Shown here piece by piece: positions 29,799 to 40,258 of a DNA stretch of 64,000 nt (positions within the stretch are counted from its first letter, which is position 1; every line of letters starts with the position of its first letter). Where the stretch lies: positions 682,001 to 746,000 of the forward strand of contig NZ_JADKYT010000001.1 of assembly GCF_015354445.1 (NCBI RefSeq). The letters are read 5' to 3'. Below the pieces are notes generated by a model. That model was given only the letters and a program-made list of their open reading frames with translations. It was not told where the DNA came from and ran no database searches. Origin of the DNA: Methylophilus sp. QUAN. GTDB taxonomy: Bacteria; Pseudomonadota; Gammaproteobacteria; Burkholderiales; Methylophilaceae. Both the position numbers and the translations under genes were made by a program.

Positions 29799-30332
29799 TC
29801 ACGGCGTGTGCATATAGCTTTCATAGTGGTCGACGCATTGCGTGAGTTGCCTGGCGAAAGACTCCACATCCCCGGTCAATATTGCAGTTGTGCTGTCAGC
29901 GTGTTTAGCCGTACTGGCATCCATGATCTTTTGCTGCCCGGCATAGAGCATCAATGAATGGATGCCTGCGCCGGTATCTGCAGATAGCGCTGGGCGGATG
30001 GCCTGCCGTGGCATGGCCACCAGGTGGTAGTCTTGAATCCATTGTGTCAGTTGCAGCATGATGTCTGTTGCTGGCTCCTGCTCTACGTCGGCTAGTGTCT
30101 CGTCATAGCTGGTGATAACCAGATGGATTTTTTGAACATCCATGGTCAGTGTAATGCTGCGGTGATAAGGCGGTGGCACGGATGCGCCCTGATAGTGGTA
30201 AATCAAGCGTGTAATTTGCGGTGTCATTGACGGCTTTCTTTCGCTACCCGGCAGCAATGGCAGTGTTAGCAGTAACAGGATGGTTACGATTCGCAAAGTG
30301 ATGGTCTGGCGATGATGACCTTTACCAGCCAC
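29799..30332 (-). CDS. Hypothetical exported protein
   Basis: This 177-residue frame opens with GTG and a hydrophobic segment (IVTILLLLTLPLLPG) that could be a signal peptide or anchor. No known domain is recognised. The sequence alternates strand-like segments (RSITLTMDVQKIHLVITSY) with helices near the end (GDVESFARQLTQCVDHYES). No clear ribosome-binding site precedes GTG 30332, so the start is uncertain. It lies 35 bases downstream of the calpain-like gene on the same strand, so it could be that protease's partner or inhibitor, which is inference only. Confidence 0.55.
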   Translation of the reverse strand: MAGKGHHRQTITLRIVTILLLLTLPLLPGSERKPSMTPQITRLIYHYQGASVPPPYHRSITLTMDVQKIHLVITSYDETLADVEQEPATDIMLQLTQWIQDYHLVAMPRQAIRPALSADTGAGIHSLMLYAGQQKIMDASTAKHADSTTAILTGDVESFARQLTQCVDHYESYMHTP

Positions 30333-30367
30333 GTTGGTTGCAAGTGGCTGGCAAAGGCATGTGTCAT

Positions 30368-31573
30368 TTATACTACGACACCTGAGCCTGCAAAATACTT
30401 CTGGAAGGTACTCGCCTTCATGGCAAACACACCGTTGCTATTGAGTGGAATACTGGCTGAGAACGATATCTGGTAAGCAGACCAATTGCCTGACAGCGTA
30501 TCCAGCACGGCATGATGCGTGCCCCAAGGATTGCGCAACACGATGTATTTTTCACCGCCAACATATTGCCAGCCTAGGATTGAGTACGCATGATTGCCAA
30601 CCACCTTGGCTGTGCTGTAATTCGTCCCGGCAGGGGAGGAGCCATAGGTCCAGGCCACCATCGGGTTGATCGTGCGTCTGCTGAGCGAATGGCTACGGAC
30701 AAATGTCCACAAATCATCGCCTGTTTTGCCACTATGGCTGACATAAGTCTTTTCACCGCTGATGATTTCGGCGCAGGCGTTCACCGGGTCGCCCCCTGCG
30801 ATGGTCGGATAGTTGGGAAAATCTGTGCTATTACTGGTGCGCCATTTTGCGTAGGCTTTTTCCATCACGGCTGGCCAGGTTTCCCCCGCATCCAGTGATC
30901 TGGCATAGACCCAGTTGTGCGCAGGTTTGCTGACTGGCACTAACTCTGTCACTTCTACTGCTTGCGCCGCCCCGGCCCCATTTTTATAAAAATTGACTTT
31001 GTGTATCGGCTGCTCCTCATTGCCCCAGGCCGAAGGCCGGATCATATTGACAATGGCATAAGGCCTGGCCCAGGCGACTGACGCCATAGCGGCAATAAAG
31101 TAACAGTCCCCTAGCGCGCCCTGTATCGGGTCATTCAGTTCTGCCACATCTTCAAAGTAGTCACCCATGTCTACCCAGTCTTTATCCGCCGGTGTCCACG
31201 GTGTGCCGGTACCGCTTACTTGCACCGTGGCGCGCATTAGAGTGTCAGAGATCACGGTATTTTTCTGGATAGTGGCTAATCTGAGCCGTTGTGCGGCGAT
31301 AGATCTGGTGACTGGCGCTGCTTGCGCTTGAAAAAAGTTGGTGACCCTGGCGGCAGTCTGCGCTTCCGACAATACTTTCAGACTACCATCGGCGGCGAAC
31401 TCTGCATCTGGCCTGAGGATAGGGTTGCGCAGGTCAAAAATCTGCTCTGCGCTCACACCTAAAATCTCGGCCAGCATGGTTTGCGGTTCTGCGACTTGCT
31501 CCCAGTTGATTTTCTTTTGCGCAATGACTTCTGCGACGGCATAAGGGTTAATCACTCCAATATTCACTTCCAT
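30368..31573 (-). CDS. Calpain-like (C2 family) cysteine protease
   Basis: This is a 401-residue protein. The catalytic triad motifs of calpains are visible in order: QGALGDCYFIAAMAS with the nucleophile Cys near residue 158, GNHAYSILGW with His, and VLRNPWG with Asn. The first ~130 residues are a non-calpain N-terminal region (VNIGVINPYAVAEVIAQKK, ILGVSAEQIFDL), possibly a pro-domain. No signal peptide or calcium-binding penta-EF domain is present. AGGAGA six bases before the ATG is a strong ribosome-binding site. Bacterial calpains are uncommon and little studied. Confidence 0.85.
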   Translation of the reverse strand: MEVNIGVINPYAVAEVIAQKKINWEQVAEPQTMLAEILGVSAEQIFDLRNPILRPDAEFAADGSLKVLSEAQTAARVTNFFQAQAAPVTRSIAAQRLRLATIQKNTVISDTLMRATVQVSGTGTPWTPADKDWVDMGDYFEDVAELNDPIQGALGDCYFIAAMASVAWARPYAIVNMIRPSAWGNEEQPIHKVNFYKNGAGAAQAVEVTELVPVSKPAHNWVYARSLDAGETWPAVMEKAYAKWRTSNSTDFPNYPTIAGGDPVNACAEIISGEKTYVSHSGKTGDDLWTFVRSHSLSRRTINPMVAWTYGSSPAGTNYSTAKVVGNHAYSILGWQYVGGEKYIVLRNPWGTHHAVLDTLSGNWSAYQISFSASIPLNSNGVFAMKASTFQKYFAGSGVVV

Positions 31574-31770
31574 GGCTATTCTCCTAAGCGATTGTTTTAA
31601 TGAATAAAAACGAGTTAAGTTGATTGCTAGGGTAATGAGGACTATACGAAATGACGCTGACAGCCTCCCGGCTACTTCCCGGAAGTTTGATGGTATCTCA
31701 ATGTGTTAATAAATGATAATTAAATTTAAATTAATTTATCAATATTTAGGTGGCTACTCGTTAAGCAGAT
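31574..31770. other. AT-rich gap upstream of the calpain gene
   Basis: About 200 bases separate the calpain start from the envC terminator. The central part is very AT-rich (TAATTAAATTTAAATTAA) and could hold the calpain promoter. No box pair is convincing, and no reading frame or RNA is evident. Confidence 0.3.
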
Positions 31771-31800
31771 AAAAAGAAACCACCTTGAAACGAAGGTGGT
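31771..31800 (-). terminator. Intrinsic terminator after envC
   Basis: On the minus strand the stem ACCACCTT / AAGGTGGT with loop CGTTTC is followed by TTCTTTTTA, 37 bases after the envC stop. Confidence 0.75.
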
Positions 31801-31836
31801 GAGTGTGATTGAATGATCAGGCTAGACGGCGCAGAG

Positions 31837-33216
31837 CTAACGCACGCTGCTCCATTGCAGCGGATCAAAAGGAATACTGTTGCGGCGCAGTTCGTAATAC
31901 ACACCATTCTCGGCATTGCCGCCGCTATTGCCGACGGCGGCGATGGTATCGCCGGATTTGACGCTTTGCCCGGAAGACTTGTAAAGCGCCTCGTTGTTGC
32001 CGTATAGGCTCATGTAACCATTGCCATGGTCGACCACGATCAGGTTGCCAAAACCGCGCATCCAGTCAGCAAACACCACTTGTCCGCCTGCCACCGATTT
32101 GACTTCACTGCCTTCTTTGGCGCGGATGAAAATACCTTTCCAACTGACGCCGGTATCGGCGCGTGCGGTGCCAAAGCGATTGATCACATCACCACGCACT
32201 GGCAGGCGCAGGCGACCGCGCAACTGGGAAAAGTTTTCTTTATTGGCGTTGTACTCTGGCAGTGTTTCGTTTTTGGCGATGACCGTATTACTTTGTGTAT
32301 TGCTCTCACTGTCCTCTACATTCGTTTGCGGTGACCGCTCAAACGTCCGTCCGCCGGACTTTTTCTTACGTGCCAGTTCGGCCGCTTTTTTCGCCGCCGC
32401 TTCTTTTTCGCGCTTGGCTCTGGCCAGCGCTTCCTGTTCACGTTTCTTGGCTTCCGCCAGCAGGCGTTGGAACAACTGAGACAAGGCTTCTTCGTCTTTT
32501 TTCAGACGCACCATCTGTTGTTCTTGCGTTTCAATCTGCTTGGAAAGCTCGTTCAAGGCCTCAGTGCGACGCGACTTTTCACCTTCCAGTTTTTGCGTGG
32601 TTTCGCTGTATTGGCTAGCCAGACGCTCGGTTTCATGCAGTTGCTCGGTGGTGGCCGAACGCACGCGGTCTATCGCCTCCTGATTGTCTTGCAATGACTG
32701 AATCTGCTGTTGATGCGCTGCCGTGAGGTAACCCAGGTATTTCAGGTTGCGCGTGGTATTGGCCGGGTCTTGCTGTTGCAACAGCATTTGCAGTGGACTG
32801 TTGTTACCATGGCGGTATTGCTGGTTGAGCTGCTGACTCAGGGCGTTGCGTTGCTGGTTCACCTGGCGCTGCAACAGGGATAACTGCTTTTGCAGGTCTT
32901 GCAATTTGCCACGGTTTTCCTGTTGCGCATCCTGGATTTCGCGCAGTTTTTTACGAGAACTGCTGATGGCCGTTTCCGAGGCCTTTAGCGCCTCATGCGC
33001 ATCTTGCTTGGCGACACGTGAGGCTTTAAGGGCGTTGGCTAATTGCTGGATTTTTTCTTTGACTTGCTCCAGGTCGCCCTTGGTGGTTTCCGCCTTGTCA
33101 TTGGACGCTGCGTACGCAGGCATGGGTAAGCCGCTTGCACACAAGGCAAGGCAAGTAGCCAGGGCTGCCCACAGTCGTTTGGGCCGTGGGTAAGCAATCA
33201 TGCTGAAATCAGGCAT
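31837..33216 (-). CDS. envC: Murein hydrolase activator EnvC-like protein
   Basis: This 459-residue periplasmic protein has a signal peptide ending near AYA. A long coiled coil (about residues 45-260) is followed by a low-complexity KKAAELARKKKSGGR linker and a C-terminal LytM/M23 domain (RLPVRGDVINRFGT to the end). The zinc ligands of active M23 peptidases are not in place (VSWKGIF, YYELRR), as in EnvC, which activates amidases at the septum instead of cutting murein itself. It follows gpmI by 17 bases, a pairing common in proteobacteria. Confidence 0.85.
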   Translation of the reverse strand: MPDFSMIAYPRPKRLWAALATCLALCASGLPMPAYAASNDKAETTKGDLEQVKEKIQQLANALKASRVAKQDAHEALKASETAISSSRKKLREIQDAQQENRGKLQDLQKQLSLLQRQVNQQRNALSQQLNQQYRHGNNSPLQMLLQQQDPANTTRNLKYLGYLTAAHQQQIQSLQDNQEAIDRVRSATTEQLHETERLASQYSETTQKLEGEKSRRTEALNELSKQIETQEQQMVRLKKDEEALSQLFQRLLAEAKKREQEALARAKREKEAAAKKAAELARKKKSGGRTFERSPQTNVEDSESNTQSNTVIAKNETLPEYNANKENFSQLRGRLRLPVRGDVINRFGTARADTGVSWKGIFIRAKEGSEVKSVAGGQVVFADWMRGFGNLIVVDHGNGYMSLYGNNEALYKSSGQSVKSGDTIAAVGNSGGNAENGVYYELRRNSIPFDPLQWSSVR

Positions 33217-33233
33217 GCACCCGCCAGGCCTGC

Positions 33234-34784
33234 TTAGGCCGCTGCATTGAGGGTGATCAGGTTTTTACCTGTCATTTCGGCGGGTTGTGGCACGCCCATG
33301 AGCGACAACAAGGTCGGTGCGATATCAGAGAGTGCGCCGCCTGATGTAATGGTGCCTGCGCGGCCGATATAGATAAACGGCACCAGATTAGTGGTGTGCT
33401 GGGTATGTGCCTGGTCGCTGGCATGGTCAAACATGCTTTCGGCGTTGCCGTGGTCGGCGGTAATAATCACTTCTGCCCCCATTTTTTGCGCCGCAGCAAC
33501 CACGCGTCCCACACAGGTGTCCAGTGTTTCTACCGCTTTAATCGCCGCTTGCAGGTTGCCGGTATGGCCCACCATGTCGCCGTTAGCATAATTGCAGATC
33601 ACCGCCTGGTATTGTTGCGACTCAATCGCAGCTACCAGTTTGTCTGTGACTTCTGGCGCACTCATTTCTGGCTGTAAGTCGTAAGTGGTTACTTTGGGCG
33701 ACGGCACCAGGATACGGTCTTCGCCTGCAAACACGGTTTCTTCGCCGCCATTAAAGAAGAAGGTGACGTGTGGGTATTTTTCAGTTTCGGCGATGCGTAG
33801 CTGTTTCAGCCCCAGATTGGACACATATTCGCCAAAGGTGTTGGGCACTGTAAATGGCGCAAATACTGGTTCGGCCAGGGCCTGGTTTTTGTCGTATTGC
33901 GTCAGCGTAAAGTAATGGCTGAAGCTCGGCACGCGGCTGCGTTCAAAACCGCTGAATTGCGGATTGAGTAGGGCATCGGTCAACTGGCGCGCGCGGTCAC
34001 TCCTGAAGTTCATAAACACCAGGCAGTCGCCATCTTCCATGCGTACCGGTGCTGCATCGGCGGTGCGAATCGCCGTGCATTTGACGAATTCATCACTTTC
34101 ATCACGTGCGTAAGCTTGTTGCAAAGCGGTCAGGCTGTCAGGCGCAATATAGTCAGACGTGCCGTTGACCAGCAGTTCATAAGCAACCGAGACACGCTCC
34201 CAGCGCTTGTCCCGGTCCATGCCGTAAAAACGCCCGCCGACGGAGGCGACTTTGCCCACACCCAGTCCGCTCAGGTGGTCTTCCAGTGCTTGCAGGTAAG
34301 GCTGTGCACTTTTTGGTGGTGTGTCACGGCCATCGAGAAATGCGTGTACATAGACCTTGCTCAGGCCTTGTTGCTTGGCCATCTCCAGGATGGCGTGAAT
34401 ATGCGGCTGGTAGCTATGTACGCCGCCGTCAGACAGCAAGCCCAGGATGTGCAGCGCTTTGTTGCTGGCCTTGAGTGCCTGCATGGCATTTACCAGGGCA
34501 GGCAGCTTAAAGAACTCACCGCTGCTGATGCTGTTATTAATACGTTCAAAGTCTTGAAAGACAATACGTCCCGCCCCAATATTCAAGTGGCCTACTTCAG
34601 AGTTGCCCATCTGCCCATCTGGCAAACCAACGTAATGTTCAGAGGCATTGATCAATCCGTGTGGATGCGTGGCTTTCAAGCGGTCCAGATTCGGGGTGTT
34701 GGCTTGCAGCACGGCGTTGAATTCAGTGGTCTCGCTGTGACCAAAACCATCGAGGATGAGCAAAATGACAGGTTTGATAGACAT
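33234..34784 (-). CDS. gpmI: 2,3-bisphosphoglycerate-independent phosphoglycerate mutase
   Basis: This 516-residue metal-dependent enzyme interconverts 3- and 2-phosphoglycerate. The start PVILLILDGFG carries metal-binding Asp. The catalytic serine lies in MGNSEVGHLNIGAGR. The phosphatase-like core has HAFLDGRDTPP, NFRSDRARQLT and TADHGNAE. The frame continues to a TTG at 34793, but ATG 34784 matches the family. It is the first gene of the gpmI-envC unit and diverges from the rhodanese gene. Confidence 0.96.
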   Translation of the reverse strand: MSIKPVILLILDGFGHSETTEFNAVLQANTPNLDRLKATHPHGLINASEHYVGLPDGQMGNSEVGHLNIGAGRIVFQDFERINNSISSGEFFKLPALVNAMQALKASNKALHILGLLSDGGVHSYQPHIHAILEMAKQQGLSKVYVHAFLDGRDTPPKSAQPYLQALEDHLSGLGVGKVASVGGRFYGMDRDKRWERVSVAYELLVNGTSDYIAPDSLTALQQAYARDESDEFVKCTAIRTADAAPVRMEDGDCLVFMNFRSDRARQLTDALLNPQFSGFERSRVPSFSHYFTLTQYDKNQALAEPVFAPFTVPNTFGEYVSNLGLKQLRIAETEKYPHVTFFFNGGEETVFAGEDRILVPSPKVTTYDLQPEMSAPEVTDKLVAAIESQQYQAVICNYANGDMVGHTGNLQAAIKAVETLDTCVGRVVAAAQKMGAEVIITADHGNAESMFDHASDQAHTQHTTNLVPFIYIGRAGTITSGGALSDIAPTLLSLMGVPQPAEMTGKNLITLNAAA

Positions 34785-34917
34785 GGCTAACAATCTTTAA
34801 AGTGGTGACGGAACGTCGGATTGATGAATTCGTCTATTATAATCGCAACCGCAGGAGACGCCTACCCAGCAAGGGCGCAGCCTGGTGTAAACATGACGAG
34901 AACAGGTGAGTGTACAA

Positions 34918-35328
34918 GTGGAGTTTTTTAGACAGAATGTATTATTAATCGGCCTGGCCATTGGCTCTGGTCTGGCCTTGTTGCTGCCTATGCTGAGTCG
35001 CTCGGCGGCAGGAATTTCTGTGCTTTCAGTCACTGAAGCGGTGATGCTGATGAGCAGAAAATCTGCGCTGGTGCTGGATGTGCGTGAGCCTGACGAGTTT
35101 GCCCAGGGGCATTTGCAGGGTGCGCGTAATGTACCGTTATCGCAATTATCTGCGCGCCTCAAGGAACTGGAAAAGTTTCGCGATAAACCGGTGCTGGTCG
35201 TCTGCGAACGTGGCAGACGCGCCAATGCGGCGGCCAAATTGCTCAAGGCGCAAAATTTTACCGCCTTGAATGTCCTCAAAGGCGGCATGCAGGCCTGGAT
35301 AGAGGCCAAAATGCCGAGCAGCAAATAG
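34918..35328 (+). CDS. Membrane-anchored rhodanese-domain protein
   Basis: This protein of about 136 residues has an N-terminal membrane helix (VLLIGLAIGSGLALLLPML) and a rhodanese domain (ALVLDVREPDEFAQGHLQGARNVPL). The active-site loop VCERGRRA carries the cysteine. It is like YibN, the usual neighbour of grxC and secB, and probably transfers sulfane sulfur or has a redox role at the membrane. GTG 34918 is preceded by AGGTGAG at good spacing. GTG 34906 is the alternative start. Confidence 0.85.
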   Translation: MEFFRQNVLLIGLAIGSGLALLLPMLSRSAAGISVLSVTEAVMLMSRKSALVLDVREPDEFAQGHLQGARNVPLSQLSARLKELEKFRDKPVLVVCERGRRANAAAKLLKAQNFTALNVLKGGMQAWIEAKMPSSK

Positions 35329-35364
35329 CGCGGTTCAAGCAGTAATGTTTTTAAAAGGAATTGT

Positions 35365-35622
35365 ATGGCTAAAGTCGTGATGTATACCTCTGCAGTATGC
35401 CCTTATTGCATCAATGCGGAGCGCTTGCTGAAGAACAAGGGTGTGACCGAGATTGAAAAAATCCGCGTCGATTTGCAGCCGGAGTTGCGTGCTGAAATGA
35501 TGGAAAAAACCGGTCGCCGTACTGTGCCGCAGATTTTTATCGGCGAGCAGCATGTGGGTGGCTTTGACGACTTGCACGCACTGGATGTACAAGGCGGCCT
35601 GGACCCATTGCTGGCGGCTTAA
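35365..35622 (+). CDS. grxC: Glutaredoxin 3
   Basis: This 85-residue glutaredoxin has the CPYC active site (SAVCPYCINAERLL), the TVPQIFI cis-proline loop and a GGFDDL glutathione-binding motif. It reduces disulfides and glutathionylated proteins using glutathione. AAAGGA precedes the ATG. It lies between the rhodanese gene and secB, the typical order, and is probably co-transcribed with them and gpsA. Confidence 0.95.
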   Translation: MAKVVMYTSAVCPYCINAERLLKNKGVTEIEKIRVDLQPELRAEMMEKTGRRTVPQIFIGEQHVGGFDDLHALDVQGGLDPLLAA

Positions 35623-35718
35623 ACCACATTGTTTTTTGTCACAAAAAACACATAGTCAGGCCGGGGATGTCCGGTTAGAATAGCGGCTTTGTGTATTGAT
35701 AATTATTAAGGATAATTC

Positions 35719-36195
35719 ATGGCTCAGGACTCACAGAACCAAACAGAACAAAACGCAGCACCGATTTTCAGCATTGAAAAATTGTATGTACACGATGCTT
35801 CAATTGAAGTGCCAAATGCGCCTGCCATTTTCACTGAGCGTGCAACTCCACAAATCAACGTAGAGCTGGGCAACAGCGCACAGCAAATCGAAGACGGTAT
35901 TTTCAATGTGTCTATCAAAGTGACCGTGACTGCCAAAATCGAAGACAAAACCGCCTTTTTGGTAGAGGTGACACAATCCGGTATTTTCGCTATCCGCAAC
36001 GTGCCACAAGAAAACATGGAGCCTATCCTGGCCGTGGCTTGCCCGAACATCTTGTTCCCATATGCCCGCGAAGCGATTTCTGACATGGTGACACGCGCAG
36101 GCTTTATGCCAGTGTTGTTGAACCCGATCAACTTCGAAGCGTTGTACCTGCAACAACAGCAACAAGCCGCGCAAGCTGCTGGCGCACCTAACTAA
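35719..36195 (+). CDS. secB: Protein-export chaperone SecB
   Basis: This 158-residue SecB keeps preproteins unfolded and delivers them to SecA. The family blocks [39 protein letters not shown] and [22 protein letters not shown] are intact. It has AAGGATAA before the ATG. The C-terminus is Gln/Ala-rich ([13 protein letters not shown]), as in other betaproteobacterial SecB. It is followed 58 bases later by gpsA. Confidence 0.97.
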   Translation: MAQDSQNQTEQNAAPIFSIEKLYVHDASIEVPNAPAIFTERATPQINVELGNSAQQIEDGIFNVSIKVTVTAKIEDKTAFLVEVTQSGIFAIRNVPQENMEPILAVACPNILFPYAREAISDMVTRAGFMPVLLNPINFEALYLQQQQQAAQAAGAPN

Positions 36196-36253
36196 TTGAT
36201 TCAATTAAAAGTACATCACTGATGCGTTCGGTGATGCTTCTGGATAAAGTCAA

Positions 36254-37246
36254 ATGAGTAAGGTCGCAGTTTTAGGAGCCGGTGCCTGGGGTACTGCGCT
36301 CGCCATGCATATCGCCCTGCAGCACGATGTAGTGCTGTGGGCGCGTAATAGCGGGCACGTTTCCGGCATGCGTAAGGCGCGTGCCAACCCGCTCTATCTG
36401 GGCGATTTTCCCTTTCCTGAAAAACTCACGGTAGACGATGACCTGGCTGCCGCCGTGCATGGCGCAGATTTAATTCTGTCGGTCGTGCCTACGGCTGGTT
36501 TTCGGCCTATTTTGCAACAACTCAAAGCCTTGGATATCACACAACCTTTGATCTGGGCCAATAAAGGCCTGGAACCGAAAACGGCAAAATTACCTTTTGA
36601 AGTAGCACAAGAAGAGTTAGGCGCAGACTACCCATGGGGCGTATTAAGTGGCCCCAGCTTTGCCGCTGAGTTGGTGCGTGGTTTGCCTACGGCCATTACA
36701 CTGGCGGCGAATCACCGTGAACTGGCGCAACAGGCAGCGCAGCTTATTCATGGCGGTTGCTTGCGTGTTTACGATAGCGTCGATGTCGTGGGTGCTTCTG
36801 TGGGCGGCGCCGTGAAGAACGTGATGGCGATTGCTGCGGGTATTTCGGATGGTATGGGCTTTGGTAACAATGCACGCGCTGCCATGATTACGCGTGGCCT
36901 GGCCGAAATTACGCGTTTTGGTATGGCCTTGGGCGCTAAGCCAGAAACATTTATGGGCCTGGCTGGTGCGGGCGATCTGATATTGACCTGTACCGGTCAA
37001 TATTCACGTAACCGCGAAGTTGGCTTGCAGCTCGCTTCTGGCAAATCCCTTGAAAGCATCCTGGCGGGTTTAGGGCATGTGGCTGAAGGCGTGAACACCG
37101 CGCGCGAAGTGATGCGTCGTGCTGAAACCATAGGCGTGGAAATGCCGATTACCTTTGAAGTGAATCAATTGCTGACTAACCAGAAAACAGCGCAGGAAGC
37201 GGTGACTGCTTTATTGGGAAGGGGTCAGCGTCAGGAATCGGTTTAG
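36254..37246 (+). CDS. gpsA: Glycerol-3-phosphate dehydrogenase [NAD(P)+]
   Basis: This 330-residue enzyme reduces dihydroxyacetone phosphate to sn-glycerol-3-phosphate for phospholipid synthesis. The Rossmann motif VLGAGAWGTALA is at the N-terminus. SGPSFAAEL, the catalytic-region lysine in GGAVKNVMAIAAGI, and GLAGAGDLILTC are all present. It is the last gene of the rhodanese-grxC-secB-gpsA unit before a bidirectional terminator. Confidence 0.97.
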   Translation: MSKVAVLGAGAWGTALAMHIALQHDVVLWARNSGHVSGMRKARANPLYLGDFPFPEKLTVDDDLAAAVHGADLILSVVPTAGFRPILQQLKALDITQPLIWANKGLEPKTAKLPFEVAQEELGADYPWGVLSGPSFAAELVRGLPTAITLAANHRELAQQAAQLIHGGCLRVYDSVDVVGASVGGAVKNVMAIAAGISDGMGFGNNARAAMITRGLAEITRFGMALGAKPETFMGLAGAGDLILTCTGQYSRNREVGLQLASGKSLESILAGLGHVAEGVNTAREVMRRAETIGVEMPITFEVNQLLTNQKTAQEAVTALLGRGQRQESV

Positions 37247-37266
37247 TCAATCTTGTTGGCACAAAT

Positions 37267-37299
37267 AAAAAACCAGACCAAGCTTCGGTCTGGTTTTTT
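37267..37299. terminator. Bidirectional terminator between gpsA and the FKBP gene
   Basis: AAAAAACCAGACC / GGTCTGGTTTTTT forms a 13-bp stem around AAGCTTC, with A and T tracts on both sides, between two converging genes. It can stop both transcripts. Confidence 0.88.
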
Positions 37300-37316
37300 G
37301 TTTTTATAGCGTAAAC

Positions 37317-37931
37317 TTACTCGATACCCAGTAACTCAACTTGGAACACCAAGGTAGCATCCGGGCCAATCACCGGGCCGCTGCCATTCGCGCCGTAGGC
37401 CAAATGTGCTGGAATCGTCAGCTCAAATTTGCTGCCTACATTCATCAGTTGCAAGCCTTCTACCCAGCCTGCAATCACGCCGGTGACCGGGAATACAATT
37501 GGTTCGCCACGGTCATAAGAGCTGTCAAACACCGTGCCGTCAGTCAGCGTGCCGTGGTAATGCACTTTCACGCGATCGCTAGTGGTTGGCTTGGCGCCGT
37601 TACCTGCTTCCAACTGCTTGTATTGCAGGCCGCTTGCCGTCGTTGTCACGCCTTCTTTTTTAGCATTGTCTGCCAGGTAGGCTTCGCCTTCAGCTTTGTT
37701 TTTAGCAAGCGCAGCCGTTCGTCTGTCCTGGCTCTCTTGTTGTACCTGCTCGACGGTGCTTCTTTTTTCATCATCCGTTAAGCGAGATGGCTGGTCAGAC
37801 ATCACATCCTTCACCGCGAGTGCGACTACTTCTGCATCCAGTGCCAGGCCATCGTTTTTCAGTTGATGTGCCAGGTTCTCGCCGACGATGTAACTTAAGC
37901 GTTGGGTTAAAGTCTCTAATTGATTTGCCAT
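37317..37931 (-). CDS. fklB: FKBP-type peptidyl-prolyl isomerase (FklB type)
   Basis: This 204-residue protein has an N-terminal helical dimerisation domain (LSYIVGENLAHQLK, AYLADNAKKEGVTTTASGLQY). A C-terminal FKBP domain follows (VKVHYHGTLTDGTVFDSSYDRGEP, VIAGWVEGLQLMNVGSK, IPAHLAYG). No signal peptide is seen, so it is the cytoplasmic FklB kind rather than periplasmic FkpA. It accelerates proline isomerisation and helps folding, which fits its position beside groESL. Confidence 0.88.
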   Translation of the reverse strand: MANQLETLTQRLSYIVGENLAHQLKNDGLALDAEVVALAVKDVMSDQPSRLTDDEKRSTVEQVQQESQDRRTAALAKNKAEGEAYLADNAKKEGVTTTASGLQYKQLEAGNGAKPTTSDRVKVHYHGTLTDGTVFDSSYDRGEPIVFPVTGVIAGWVEGLQLMNVGSKFELTIPAHLAYGANGSGPVIGPDATLVFQVELLGIE

Positions 37932-38023
37932 GGTGTTGAATTCTTTCGTTATTTAAATAGAACGCTTGGGTGCGTGAGTGAAGCAATTATTTAATCCATC
38001 ATTATGACGGAGAGTGCTTGATA

Positions 38024-38053
38024 AAACAAAACCCGCAAAAGCGGGTTTTGTTT
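38024..38053 (-). terminator. Terminator downstream of groEL
   Basis: A perfect 13-bp stem AAACAAAACCCGC / GCGGGTTTTGTTT closes over AAAA (TTTT on the minus strand). It lies about 125 bases after the groEL stop, beyond the palindromic repeat, and could stop groESL read-through. Confidence 0.8.
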
Positions 38054-38069
38054 AAGTGTTGCTGAGGGC

Positions 38070-38177
38070 ATTTTGCGTTAAGCAGGAAAGTGAGACAAGG
38101 CGCGCAAGTCGAAGACAATACAATAAGTATGGCAAGACTTGCGCAACGCAGTATCACTGAACTGCTTAAATGCAAAA

Positions 38178-38178
<1 letters not shown>
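38070..38178 (-). repeat. Imperfect palindromic repeat, copy B (after groEL)
   Basis: Outer arms ATTTTGCGTTAAGCAG and CTGCTTAAATGCAAAAT and inner arms GCGCAAGTC and GACTTGCGC make a hairpin about 109 bases long. It is centred on ATAC-aataa-GTAT (38118-38130). The outer arm touches the groEL stop codon. The centre and the GGCAAG flank match copy A at 1038-1119. It looks like a small non-coding dispersed element that can also act as a 3' stem in groEL mRNA. Confidence 0.65.
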
Positions 38179-39815
<1,637 letters not shown>

Positions 39816-39860
39816 TTAAATTCTCCTAAATTTCAAATGTTTGGGATTCGTTGTGAGTGA

Positions 39861-40148
39861 TTACTCAACAATCGCCATGATGTCTTCTTCACGCATGACC
39901 AACAGCTCTTCGCCGTTAACCTTTACAGTCTGGCCAGAGTATTTGCCAAACAACACTTTGTCACCGACTTTGACGTCCAAAGGAATTGCTTTACCGTTGT
40001 CGTCTTTTTTACCATTGCCTACTGCCTGCACCACACCTTGGTCTGGTTTCTCGGTAGCGCTGTCTGGAATCACAATGCCAGAAGCGGTTGTGCGCTCTTC
40101 AGCAGCGCGTTTAACGATCACTCGATCGTGCAATGGACGAATACTCAT
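39861..40148 (-). CDS. groES: Co-chaperonin GroES
   Basis: This 95-residue lid of the GroEL chamber has [14 protein letters not shown], the mobile loop [15 protein letters not shown], and [28 protein letters not shown] precedes the ATG, a strong ribosome-binding site. The control region upstream has a CIRCE element, a sigma-70-type promoter inside it, and a sigma-32-type promoter closer to the gene. Confidence 0.99.
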   Translation of the reverse strand: MSIRPLHDRVIVKRAAEERTTASGIVIPDSATEKPDQGVVQAVGNGKKDDNGKAIPLDVKVGDKVLFGKYSGQTVKVNGEELLVMREEDIMAIVE

Positions 40149-40187
40149 GAATGTCTCCTTGGAGTTTTCTTAAAGTGTTATTAGGTT

Positions 40188-40214
40188 AAATGTGGGGGGT
40201 ACAACAAATTCAAT
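40188..40214 (-). promoter_or_regulatory. Sigma-32-type promoter of groESL
   Basis: On the minus strand, TTGAAT (40209-40214), a 13-base spacer and CCACATTT (40188-40195) match the heat-shock consensus, with 7 of 8 positions in the -10 box. The spacer length equals that of the clpB promoter. Confidence 0.65.
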
Positions 40215-40228
40215 AAAAGCGGTACGCA

Positions 40229-40258
40229 TTTTAGCACTCGCGCACCTTGATTGCTAAT
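40229..40258 (-). promoter_or_regulatory. Sigma-70-like promoter overlapped by CIRCE
   Basis: On the minus strand, TTAGCA (40253-40258) and TAAAAT (40229-40234) are 18 bases apart. Both boxes lie in or at the edge of the CIRCE repeat, so a bound repressor would block them. Confidence 0.5.
40232..40258. promoter_or_regulatory. CIRCE operator (HrcA binding site)
   Basis: TTAGCACTC, nine bases, then GATTGCTAA. This matches the CIRCE consensus TTAGCACTC-N9-GAGTGCTAA with one change. HrcA, its repressor, is not encoded in this window. Confidence 0.88.

Noticed and set aside
31837-33216. Active M23 endopeptidase
   Set aside because: The zinc-ligand His/Asp positions are replaced, so it is an EnvC-type activator.
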